Made by a program: the position numbers and the translations under genes. Under the pieces are notes generated by a model. It searched no databases. It was not told the origin of the DNA and saw only the letters and a program-made list of their open reading frames with translations. From Verrucomicrobia bacterium UBA6015 (GTDB taxonomy: Bacteria > Verrucomicrobiota > Kiritimatiellia > UBA8416), in NCBI GenBank assembly GCA_002428045.1, contig DIZZ01000167.1, positions 1 through 9,890 of the forward strand: 9,890 nucleotides of DNA. Direction: 5' to 3'. This document shows, in pieces, positions 1-6,191 of this stretch (its first letter is position 1; every line of letters begins with the position of its first letter).

Positions 1-269
1 TGCTTGCCGATCAGTTCGTAGTAACGCTCGGTCAGGCGCTCGTCGACCGTGATATGCGTGCTGAAGACCTTCGCCAGGTTGCCGGCCGCGACGGCCTCGG
101 CCGCCTGCAGCGTATCGCCCTCGCCCACTGCCGTCAGGTAATACTTGACCGGGTACTTCACCTGCGGATTTTCCATCCACGCCGGCCGCGCCGCCTTTAC
201 CGGCCCTGTCACCGCGCATCCCAGGACCAACCCGGCACCGACCAGCACCAACCCGCGCCATGCCTGCAT
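1..269 (-). CDS. LPP20-like lipoprotein, partial (C-terminus beyond window)
   Basis: This is the first 89 codons of a minus-strand gene that runs off the left edge. The N-terminus is a short hydrophobic signal ending in the lipobox V15-L16-G17-C18, so the protein is predicted to be lipidated at Cys18 and anchored to the inner or outer membrane. The mature part has the pattern of the LPP20 family: a Pro-Ala-Trp-Met start near residue 30, then a segment YLTAVGEGDTLQAAEAVAAG (residues 44-63) leading into an alpha helix. The start is well supported by AAGGAGG five bases before the ATG. The gene lies 16 bp after the COG3014-type gene and is the third gene of a lipoprotein operon. LPP20 proteins have no firm biochemical role. 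The family call rests on pattern recognition of an incomplete protein. Confidence 0.72.
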   Translation of the reverse strand, partial: MQAWRGLVLVGAGLVLGCAVTGPVKAARPAWMENPQVKYPVKYYLTAVGEGDTLQAAEAVAAGNLAKVFSTHITVDERLTERYYELIGK

Positions 270-285
270 AACCGCCTCCTTTTGC

Positions 286-1698
286 CTAGTTCAGATAATA
301 CGACTGCAGCAGGTTCAGTTTCCCGGGACGCACCTGCACTGTTCCGAGTTCATCCTGGTAAAGCCGGTTGCCGGCCTTGTCGAAATACACCACCGTCGCC
401 CGGTGCTCGCCGACCGGCACATCGATCTCGCTGACCGCCGCCACGGCGGGGAAGAACTGCCCGACCCGCAGATCCGCGTTCTCCGTCGCCGCCACGGCCA
501 TGTCCACCAGGAAATCGGGGACGAGCTCGCCATCCTCGTGCTTCTTGAGTTCCTCCATCGCCTTGACCTTGATAATGGTCTTGCCGATGACGCGGCTGAT
601 GCTCTTGAGGAAGATCAGCGGCTCCTTGATCCGGAAGGTCTCGTACGCCACCGACTCGATGCTTTCCAGCGGCTGAAGATCCGTCACCGCATACCCGTTC
701 AGGTAAAGCACTGCCTTTCCCACCTGGCTCACGCGCATTTTCATGTAGGGCAGTTGGAATTTCAGCGTTGTACCTGCCGGCAGCACGTTGCCAATGCTCC
801 AGGGAATCACTTCCAGCGCGGTCATCTCGGTGTTGCCCGCGCTTTGCTGCTGCGTGGTCATGATCGTGACCGAGTCCGGCTGCGTGTGGATGTAAAGCGT
901 ATTGGCCAGCTTGTCGGGGCTGCGGCCATAGAAGCCGAGCACATTGAGCTTGGCGTAGGCATCTGGCGAAGGGGCCAGCGCCACGGCGAACGACGGCAGC
1001 GGGAAGGGGTAGACCTCGCGTGCCGAGCCCCAGGCATCGCTGATCTTCAGCAGATCGATTCGCGCATCGTCGCGCTGTCCTTCGGTGCGGTACATCAGCA
1101 TGCTCATGTAGCGGGCCAGCGCGGAATTATGGAAGCGGGTTCTCTCCGGACGGAAGGATTTCGACGTGCCGGAGGATGGCGTCGTCTTGTTGTACTCTGT
1201 CGCCATCCTGGCGTACTTGTCCTCGAGCAGGTTGAGCTTGTCGTTGATACGGCGCACCTCGACAAACGCGGAATCGAACGTGCCCTGCTGCAGGAAGTTG
1301 ATCGCCTTGAAGACATTGAGATAGATGTTCTCGTAGTCCTCGCCGGGATATTCCAGCGCGTTGTCGTTGAGCATGATCGCGGTGGCCGCCATGCTGACGC
1401 TGCGCGTGTAGGCCTCCTCGATGGCCTGCTCGGCCTGCGTGAGCAACTCGTTGCTCTCCGCCCAGCGTGCATTGTAATGACAGAGCATCCCCGCATCCAG
1501 GTAGTAGAGGATGCGGTCCTTCTCCTTGTAGGCCGTTGTCTTGGCGGCCAGGACCTGCTCCAGCGCGGCTGCGAAATCGCGACCGGCAAGCCGGTTCTCG
1601 ATCCCGAGCAGATGCTGCGTGCTGGTGCGCGTGCTGGCGCAGCCGGTCGCCACAACCGCCAGCGCCGCCGCCGTCAAACCTGTACAGAAGCACCGCAT
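286..1698 (-). CDS. COG3014-type lipoprotein with TPR-like N-terminal half
   Basis: This is a 470-residue predicted lipoprotein. Its signal peptide ends in V16-A17-T18-G19-C20, an acceptable lipobox, with Cys20 as the lipidated residue. Residues of about 30-175 are helical with repeated alanine/aromatic spacing (for example RLAGRDFAAALEQVLAAK and ARWAESNELLTQAEQAIEEA), consistent with TPR-like repeats used for protein contacts. The second half is rich in beta strands and ends with an ADLR...FFPA...VPVGEH segment that I recognise from COG3014 proteins. The function of COG3014 is unknown. Homologues are typically found beside LpoB and LPP20 genes, as here, which suggests a periplasmic envelope complex (inference). 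GGGAGG lies only four bases before the ATG, a slightly tight spacing. The gene is separated from lpoB by 38 bp and from the LPP20 gene by 16 bp. Confidence 0.82.
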   Translation of the reverse strand: MRCFCTGLTAAALAVVATGCASTRTSTQHLLGIENRLAGRDFAAALEQVLAAKTTAYKEKDRILYYLDAGMLCHYNARWAESNELLTQAEQAIEEAYTRSVSMAATAIMLNDNALEYPGEDYENIYLNVFKAINFLQQGTFDSAFVEVRRINDKLNLLEDKYARMATEYNKTTPSSGTSKSFRPERTRFHNSALARYMSMLMYRTEGQRDDARIDLLKISDAWGSAREVYPFPLPSFAVALAPSPDAYAKLNVLGFYGRSPDKLANTLYIHTQPDSVTIMTTQQQSAGNTEMTALEVIPWSIGNVLPAGTTLKFQLPYMKMRVSQVGKAVLYLNGYAVTDLQPLESIESVAYETFRIKEPLIFLKSISRVIGKTIIKVKAMEELKKHEDGELVPDFLVDMAVAATENADLRVGQFFPAVAAVSEIDVPVGEHRATVVYFDKAGNRLYQDELGTVQVRPGKLNLLQSYYLN

Positions 1699-1736
1699 TC
1701 AACCTCCCGGCTCCCGTCCGTGACTGGCAGGCGGTC

Positions 1737-2348
1737 TCAAAGACGGGCGCGCGCCTGCTTCACGACCTTCTTGATCTTCTTCGACCCGATCCAGACCTTC
1801 TCGTTGTTCTCGACGTGGATCAGCTCCATATCGATCTGGTAGAACTTGACCTGCTGGCCGTCGACCGCGTCGATCAGGGTCTTGATTCCGCCCTTGAGCA
1901 TGTAGTCGGCACCGGTTTCCGCCGCGAGCCGCTTGGCGCTCTCCTCGGTGGAGAACGACTGCTGGTCGAGGCGCTCGTCACGGACCTCGCCGCGCTCGGC
2001 ACTGCTGGCGACAAAACGGACCGCGCCGCTGTTGATCAGCTCACGCTCGATATCCTTCACGAACGTGCCCATCTCGATATGCTCGGAACTGAGATTGCGC
2101 ACCGTGCCCACGATCACGACTGGTTTGCGCCCGGCCGACGCCGTGAATTCGGAAAGCCATGGACGGCGCAACACGTCGCCGAGCATCCCCTCCGCCACCA
2201 GGCGAGAATCCGTGTCGTTCCAGCGCCCGCTCAGGTCGCGGACCTCGTCCACCGCGACACGCTGCACCGTCGGCGTGCCCGTGCAACCCGCGAGCACCAT
2301 CAGGCCAAGTACCGCCGCCATTACCCGAACCGTCATTGCTATGCGCAT
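1737..2348 (-). CDS. lpoB: LpoB-like penicillin-binding protein activator lipoprotein
   Basis: This 203-residue lipoprotein has a classic lipobox, L19-A20-G21-C22. Family-typical segments follow: LSGRWNDTDSRLVAEGM near residues 39-55, RKPVVIVGTVRNLSSEHIEM near 74-93, ELINSGAVRFVASS near 103-116, and a C-terminal ETGADYMLKGGI followed by KVWIGSKKIKK. In Enterobacteria LpoB is an outer-membrane lipoprotein that reaches through peptidoglycan and activates the synthase PBP1b. Here the globular domain begins almost directly after Cys22, so the long Pro-rich linker of the E. coli protein is missing. AGGAGG seven bases before the ATG supports the start; a second in-frame ATG at codon 5 is less well placed. 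It is the first gene of the three-gene lipoprotein operon. The family assignment is firm. Activation of a PBP is inferred from the family. Confidence 0.85.
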   Translation of the reverse strand: MRIAMTVRVMAAVLGLMVLAGCTGTPTVQRVAVDEVRDLSGRWNDTDSRLVAEGMLGDVLRRPWLSEFTASAGRKPVVIVGTVRNLSSEHIEMGTFVKDIERELINSGAVRFVASSAERGEVRDERLDQQSFSTEESAKRLAAETGADYMLKGGIKTLIDAVDGQQVKFYQIDMELIHVENNEKVWIGSKKIKKVVKQARARL

Positions 2349-2401
2349 CCTGCTTCCTCCTGGTTACCTGATTGCCACAACCACGGGACACTGACTGCCT
2401 G

Positions 2402-2430
2402 AATATCGAACACTATGACGTGCAAATCAA
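2402..2430 (-). promoter_or_regulatory. Candidate sigma-70-type promoter of the lipoprotein operon
   Basis: Read on the minus strand, TTGATT (plus-strand 2425-2430) and GATATT (2402-2407) are separated by exactly 17 bp. Each matches four of six consensus positions. Transcription would start near 2394, leaving a leader of about 45 nt before the lpoB start codon. This is a motif match only, and other weak pairs are possible in the same AT-richer stretch. Confidence 0.38.
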
Positions 2431-2446
2431 GGCTATAATTTCAGCT

Positions 2447-2486
2447 ATCCGAGCCCTGTACGACCGGGTTCTCGAGGGCTCCGGAT
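2447..2486. repeat. Intergenic stem-loop (11-bp stem with one bulged C)
   Basis: Bases 2447-2457 pair with 2475-2486, leaving C2482 bulged. The core is seven perfect pairs, GAGCCCT with AGGGCTC. Inside the loop, CGA at 2461-2463 can also pair with TCG at 2472-2474. Neither strand has a T-run after the stem, so it does not look like an intrinsic terminator. It lies upstream of the tRNA on the plus strand and upstream of the lpoB promoter candidate on the minus strand. It could be a protein-binding inverted repeat or part of an RNA leader. Confidence 0.6.
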
Positions 2487-2492
2487 TTGTGC

Positions 2493-2521
2493 TTGAATCG
2501 GGGCATCGATGGTGCTAGGTT
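2493..2521 (+). promoter_or_regulatory. Candidate promoter of the tRNA-Ala gene (extended -10)
   Basis: TTGAAT (2493-2498) and TAGGTT (2516-2521) are spaced 17 bp apart, and TGC directly before the -10 gives an extended -10 element. Initiation near 2528 would place the start about 11 nt before the mature tRNA 5' end, a normal distance for a tRNA gene. A second -10-like TATAAT lies at 2434-2439 but has no convincing -35 partner. Confidence 0.4.
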
Positions 2522-2538
2522 ACACGCATTGTTTCCGG

Positions 2539-2615
2539 GGGGGTATAGCTCAGTTTGGTAGAGCGTCGCGTTCGCAATGCGAAGGTCAGGGGTTCGACCC
2601 CCCTTACCTCCACCA
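2539..2615 (+). tRNA. tRNA-Ala (anticodon CGC)
   Basis: A complete cloverleaf can be folded by hand. The acceptor stem 2539-2545 pairs with 2605-2611, the D arm is 2548-2564, the anticodon stem 2566-2570 pairs with 2578-2582, and the T arm 2588-2592 pairs with 2600-2604 around a TTCGACC loop. The seven-base anticodon loop TTCGCAA has CGC at 2573-2575, reading GCG alanine codons. The acceptor stem contains the G3:U70 wobble pair, the main identity element recognised by alanyl-tRNA synthetase. The discriminator base is A73 and the CCA end is encoded (2613-2615). A six-T run starts two bases after the CCA (2618-2623) and may help end transcription, although there is no GC hairpin other than the tRNA itself. 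Confidence 0.95.
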
Positions 2616-2674
2616 TCTTTTTTCCCGCGGTGCCTTGCCTGCTGGGAGCGTAGGCAGACAGCTTGGAGCATCGC

Positions 2675-3721
2675 ATGGACGTTAAGGTTCTTGTTACCGG
2701 TGGCAGCGGATTTCTGGGGATCAACCTGATCCGGCATTTGTTATCGAAGGGAATTAGCCGTATTGTCTCGCTTGATCTCGAAGATTTCGATTATCCCGAA
2801 CGGGATCGTGTTGAATCCGTGAAGGGGGATATCCGGGATCGGGAGGTCGTGGCCCGCTGCATGAAGGGGGTCACCTGGGTGGTTCATACGGCGGCGGCGT
2901 TGCCGCTTTATTCCGAAGACGCGATCATGACGACCGATGTCGGGGGGACGCGTACGCTGCTTGAGGCGGCGGCGGCATCTGGCACGGTGGCGCGGTTCGT
3001 GCATATCTCTTCCACCGCCGTTTATGGCATCCCCGATCATCATCCGTTGCTGGAGGACGACACCCTCGACGGGGTCGGCCCCTATGGCATTGCCAAGATC
3101 GAGGCGGAAAACGTTTGCCTGCTGTTCCGCCAGAAGGGGTTGTGCATCCCGATCATTCGACCGAAATCGTTTATCGGCCCGGAGCGCCTCGGTGTTTTTG
3201 CCCTGTTTTACGATTGGGCGAAGGATGGTCGCCATTTCCCCATGATTGGCAGCGGTCGTAACCGCTATCAACTGTTGGATGTGGAGGATCTGTGCGGGGC
3301 GATCTGGCTGACCTTGACGCTGGATCGTTCCGTGGTGAATGATACGTTCAATATCGGTGCCAAGGTGTTCACGACAATGCGCGAGGATTACCAGGCGGTG
3401 CTTGATCGTGCGGGATTCGGCAAGCGAATCCTGGGTTTTCCCGCACGTCCTCTGATCTGGACCTTGCGCCTGTTGGAAGCCTTCAAGCTCTCGCCGCTGT
3501 ATAAGTGGGTCTATGAGACGGCGTGTGAAGATTCCTTCGTGAGTATCGAGAAGGCGGAGCGGGTGCTTGGTTATGCGCCAAAGTTCTCCAACAAGGATGC
3601 GCTGGTGCGCAATTACGACTGGTATCTAGCGCATCTGGCTGAGTTTGCGAAGCGTAGCGGAATCTCGCATCGTGTGCCTTGGAAACAGGGTATCCTGAGG
3701 TTCTTTAAAGTATTTTTCTAA
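2675..3721 (+). CDS. NAD-dependent epimerase/dehydratase (extended SDR family)
   Basis: This 348-residue protein has a Rossmann fold. The nucleotide-binding motif TGGSGFLG is at residues 8-15, an acidic residue after beta-2 (SLDLED, 32-37) fits an NAD(H) preference, HTAAA is at 71-75, the Ser/Thr of ISSTAVYG at 111-118, and the catalytic pair Y137 and K141 in YGIAK. These are the marks of extended SDRs such as sugar-nucleotide epimerases, reductases and 3-beta-HSD-like enzymes; the substrate cannot be read from sequence. The gene is followed by a family 2 glycosyltransferase, so a role in making or modifying an envelope glycan precursor is plausible. I chose the ATG at 2675 because GGAG ends six bases before it. 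An upstream in-frame TTG at 2663 would add four residues but overlaps the SD. No signal peptide or clear membrane helix is visible, so it is likely cytosolic. Confidence 0.88.
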   Translation: MDVKVLVTGGSGFLGINLIRHLLSKGISRIVSLDLEDFDYPERDRVESVKGDIRDREVVARCMKGVTWVVHTAAALPLYSEDAIMTTDVGGTRTLLEAAAASGTVARFVHISSTAVYGIPDHHPLLEDDTLDGVGPYGIAKIEAENVCLLFRQKGLCIPIIRPKSFIGPERLGVFALFYDWAKDGRHFPMIGSGRNRYQLLDVEDLCGAIWLTLTLDRSVVNDTFNIGAKVFTTMREDYQAVLDRAGFGKRILGFPARPLIWTLRLLEAFKLSPLYKWVYETACEDSFVSIEKAERVLGYAPKFSNKDALVRNYDWYLAHLAEFAKRSGISHRVPWKQGILRFFKVFF

Positions 3722-3727
3722 ATGGGT

Positions 3728-3751
3728 GTGGTAAAACAGATTTCTGACCAC
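3728..3751 (+). other. Small stem-loop in the SDR-glycosyltransferase gap
   Basis: GTGGT (3728-3732) pairs with ACCAC (3747-3751), and CAGA (3737-3740) pairs with TCTG (3743-3746), with an AAAA bulge on the 5' side. The apical loop of two bases would need the inner pairs to open partly. It lies between the stop codon of the SDR gene and the start of the glycosyltransferase gene and is not followed by a T-run. It may be an RNA processing or translation-control element, or chance. Confidence 0.3.
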
Positions 3752-3770
3752 TTAACGACAAGATTTAGCT

Positions 3771-4601
3771 ATGCCTGAAAAAATATCCGTATGTATCACT
3801 GCTGGCAACGAAGAGAAGAATATACGACGTTGTCTCGAAAGTGCCAAGTGGGCCAATGAGATTGTTGTTATCGACAGTTTCAGCAAGGATCGTACCCCGG
3901 AAATCTGCCGTGAGTACACGGAGCGGGTCTATCAGCATGAATGGATGGGGTACATCGGCCAGAAAAACCTGATCAAGGATCTGGCGCAGGGACCATGGAT
4001 TCTTTTCCTGGATGCGGACGAGGAGATTTCCCCGGGACTGCGGGAGGAGATTATGGGCGAATTCCAGAGCGCATCAGCGGCTGATTTCGCGGGCTACGAG
4101 TTTCCCCGGCTGGTGCGGTACCTTGGACGCTGGATCACTCACGGGGACTGGTACCCCGATCTGAAGCTGCGGTTGTTTCGCAAGGACAAGGGCGAATGCG
4201 GAGGGCAGGAACCGCATGACCGGACAATTGTGCATGGCCGCGTCAAGTGTCTGCGCAATCCCCTTTATCATTACACCTATACGGATATCAGCAACCAAAT
4301 GTCCACCTTGAACCGATTCACAACGATCTCGGCGATCGGCAAACACAAGGAGGGACGCCGCTTCTGGATCACGGATCTCGTGTTTCGCCCCTTGCTCCGA
4401 TTTTTCCGCTGTTATATTCTGAAGCGCGGCTTCATGGATGGCATCCCGGGGCTTGTCGTGGCAACGTTCACCTCGTTTGCCGTCTTTGCAAAATATGCAA
4501 AGCTATGGGAAATCTACCTGAACGAAAAACGAAACGGCACAATCCCGACGGATATCGAGAAAGCGGACGCCCCCGGGGGGTCGAAAGCAACCTACAAGTA
4601 G
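3771..4601 (+). CDS. Family 2 glycosyltransferase, WaaE/KdtX-like
   Basis: This 276-residue GT-A-type glycosyltransferase begins with KISVCITAGNEEKNIRRCLES, the usual first strand and helix of the family. Asp35 in VVIDSFSKD sits in the nucleotide-binding region and the metal-binding DxD motif appears as D81-A-D-E84. The middle segment (WYPDLKLRLFRKDKG, 127-141, then HYTY near 167-170) and the C-terminal RGFMDGIPGLVVATFTSFAV (219-238) match the WaaE/KdtX group, which adds a sugar to the inner core of lipopolysaccharide. The acceptor here is unknown. The C-terminal hydrophobic stretch suggests membrane association on the cytoplasmic face. No clear Shine-Dalgarno precedes the ATG, so translation may depend on the SDR gene 49 bp upstream. 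The gene ends 3 bp from the convergent serA stop. Confidence 0.87.
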   Translation: MPEKISVCITAGNEEKNIRRCLESAKWANEIVVIDSFSKDRTPEICREYTERVYQHEWMGYIGQKNLIKDLAQGPWILFLDADEEISPGLREEIMGEFQSASAADFAGYEFPRLVRYLGRWITHGDWYPDLKLRLFRKDKGECGGQEPHDRTIVHGRVKCLRNPLYHYTYTDISNQMSTLNRFTTISAIGKHKEGRRFWITDLVFRPLLRFFRCYILKRGFMDGIPGLVVATFTSFAVFAKYAKLWEIYLNEKRNGTIPTDIEKADAPGGSKATYK

Positions 4602-4604
4602 GCG

Positions 4605-6179
4605 TTAAAACTTGATGTAGAAGGCGGCACGGGCCGTGATCTCGGTGCGAATTCGCTCCATGACCTCGGTGCTGACCTGCTGGTTGACCTTGAGGATTGC
4701 CAGCGAACGGTTGGTTTCCCTGTCGTGCGGGTTACGCATGTCCTCGATGTTGATGTGCGCATCTGCCAGCAGGCGACCGATGGCCCCGATAACGCCCGGG
4801 CGGTCCTCGTAAAGGAAGAATAGCGTCGATCCCACCGGCTCGAAGTAGAGTTTGTCGAACTCGTTGATGCGTGAGATCAGTAGGACCCCTTCCTCGACCG
4901 TGCCGCGGACACTGACATGGCGATCATTCTGGCTGTCGACCACGGCGGTAAGATCCACAGTGATGGAATTGTCGAATTTCTTGTGGACATCGACCGGGCG
5001 GTTCTCGTAGGTGATCCCCATCTCCTGAAGGTAGTCAGCGGTCTGGCGTGGACTGCTGGTACGATCGAAATCATCGCAGATGCCTGCCACGATCGAGGTG
5101 CGTAGCCAGTCGCTGTAGGGTTGGAGTGAGCCATAGATGCTGCTCTCGATCAGCTTTGGCGAAGGGGCCTGGACGATACAGCGGCAGAGGCGGGCGACGG
5201 TGTAGGCCAGGTCGCAGTAATGCTCATCGAGGCCGATCGGTATGTCCCGGTTGACCACAAAGCTGACAATCCCCTTTTCGTCGTAGTCGATCAACTGCTC
5301 GGCAGCCCGCTTGGCGGCATTATAGTTGGCTTCGGCGGTATTGGCACCCAGATGGGGCAGCATGAGGTCTGCGATGTCGGTCACGGTTTTGGCCCCGGGT
5401 TCGTCCTTCTCGTAGACATCGTTCAGGAATCGCAGTTTTTTAGAAGCCTTCACGGCGCGAAGCGCCGTCTCGTCGATGATCCCGGACCGGGCGCAATTGA
5501 CCAGCGTGGTGCCAGGCTTGACGTGGCTGAGCAGTCGCTCCCCGATCAGCTTGCGTGTCTCGGGGGTTTCCGGGATGTGCAGGCTGATGTAGTCGGCGGA
5601 GGCAAAAAGATTTTCCAGGGTGGTCATCTTCACGCCAAGCTGTTGCGCCCGTTCGGTGGAAATCGCCGGATCATAGCCTAGCAGGGTGCATTCAAACCCG
5701 CTGATTCGCTTGGCGACCAGTTGGCCGATATGGCCGAGACCGACGATTCCAACCGTCTTGTGGGCGAGTTCACGCCCCATGAATATCTTCTTCTCCCAGC
5801 CGCCCGCCCGGGTATCGGCATCCGCCGCTACAATATGTCGAGCATCGGCAAGCATCATGGCGATCACCTCCTCGGCCACGGCATTGGAGTTGGCACCCGG
5901 CGTGTTCATCACATCAATTCCGCGGGTCCGGGCATACTTCGTGTCGATGGTATTGACCCCGGCTCCCGCCCGAATGATCACTTTCAGGGCTGGTAGCATG
6001 TCAATCAGTGCTACCGTGATGACCTCGCTACGGACGACAAGGCCGTACGCATCGGCATGTAATTTGAAGAGGTCTGCCAATGGCGTCTTATCATCCTGAA
6101 TCACATCGTAATCGCCGTGCGCGGTTAACAAGGTGGAGGTGACCGTATCAAGTTTGGTGGGTATTAGTATTTTTTTCAT
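4605..6179 (-). CDS. serA: D-3-phosphoglycerate dehydrogenase (long form with ACT domain)
   Basis: This enzyme oxidises 3-phosphoglycerate with NAD+, the first step of L-serine synthesis in the cytosol. The 524-residue length fits the long form. The Rossmann motif GLGHIG is at 147-152. Catalytic residues by alignment to family patterns are R231 (NCARSG), E260 (KDEP) and H276 (LPHLG). A middle segment of about 315-440 corresponds to the allosteric substrate-binding domain. The C-terminal ACT domain covers about 451-524, with Y457, D459 and N477 in positions I recall as the serine-binding residues of the Mycobacterium tuberculosis enzyme. E. coli has His and Asn at the first two, so feedback by serine is likely retained. 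The start has no good SD; the gene begins 11 bp after the glycosidase stop and may be translationally coupled. A direct repeat brackets the start codon. Confidence 0.94.
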   Translation of the reverse strand: MKKILIPTKLDTVTSTLLTAHGDYDVIQDDKTPLADLFKLHADAYGLVVRSEVITVALIDMLPALKVIIRAGAGVNTIDTKYARTRGIDVMNTPGANSNAVAEEVIAMMLADARHIVAADADTRAGGWEKKIFMGRELAHKTVGIVGLGHIGQLVAKRISGFECTLLGYDPAISTERAQQLGVKMTTLENLFASADYISLHIPETPETRKLIGERLLSHVKPGTTLVNCARSGIIDETALRAVKASKKLRFLNDVYEKDEPGAKTVTDIADLMLPHLGANTAEANYNAAKRAAEQLIDYDEKGIVSFVVNRDIPIGLDEHYCDLAYTVARLCRCIVQAPSPKLIESSIYGSLQPYSDWLRTSIVAGICDDFDRTSSPRQTADYLQEMGITYENRPVDVHKKFDNSITVDLTAVVDSQNDRHVSVRGTVEEGVLLISRINEFDKLYFEPVGSTLFFLYEDRPGVIGAIGRLLADAHINIEDMRNPHDRETNRSLAILKVNQQVSTEVMERIRTEITARAAFYIKF

Positions 6180-6191
6180 TCTTTGGTGGGT
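6153..6191. repeat. 10-bp direct repeat bracketing the serA start codon
   Basis: TTTGGTGGGT occurs at 6153-6162 and again at 6182-6191, 29 bp apart. In serA orientation it reads ACCCACCAAA. One copy lies in the 11-bp gap and touches the glycosidase stop codon; the other lies within serA codons 6-9. Both copies are exact, and nothing else in the short intergenic region resembles a ribosome binding site. Confidence 0.6.

Noticed and set aside
145..1842. A 565-codon plus-strand open frame across the lipoprotein operon
   Set aside because: It is antisense to three genes with family matches, lipoboxes and SD sequences. Its own product is His/Arg/Leu-rich with no recognisable domain and no SD, as expected for a GC-rich shadow frame.
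2637..2657. TGCCT/AGGCA inverted repeat before the SDR gene
   Set aside because: The stem is only five pairs with a long loop and no T-run, too weak to call a terminator or regulatory element.
2663..2674. TTG start for the SDR gene four codons upstream
   Set aside because: The TTG overlaps the GGAG that serves as the SD for the ATG at 2675, and the Rossmann strand begins directly after that ATG.
2616..4601. Genomic island inserted at the tRNA-Ala 3' end
   Set aside because: The genes after the tRNA look somewhat less GC-rich, but there is no integrase and I noticed no repeated tRNA 3' end by eye up to the GT2 gene.
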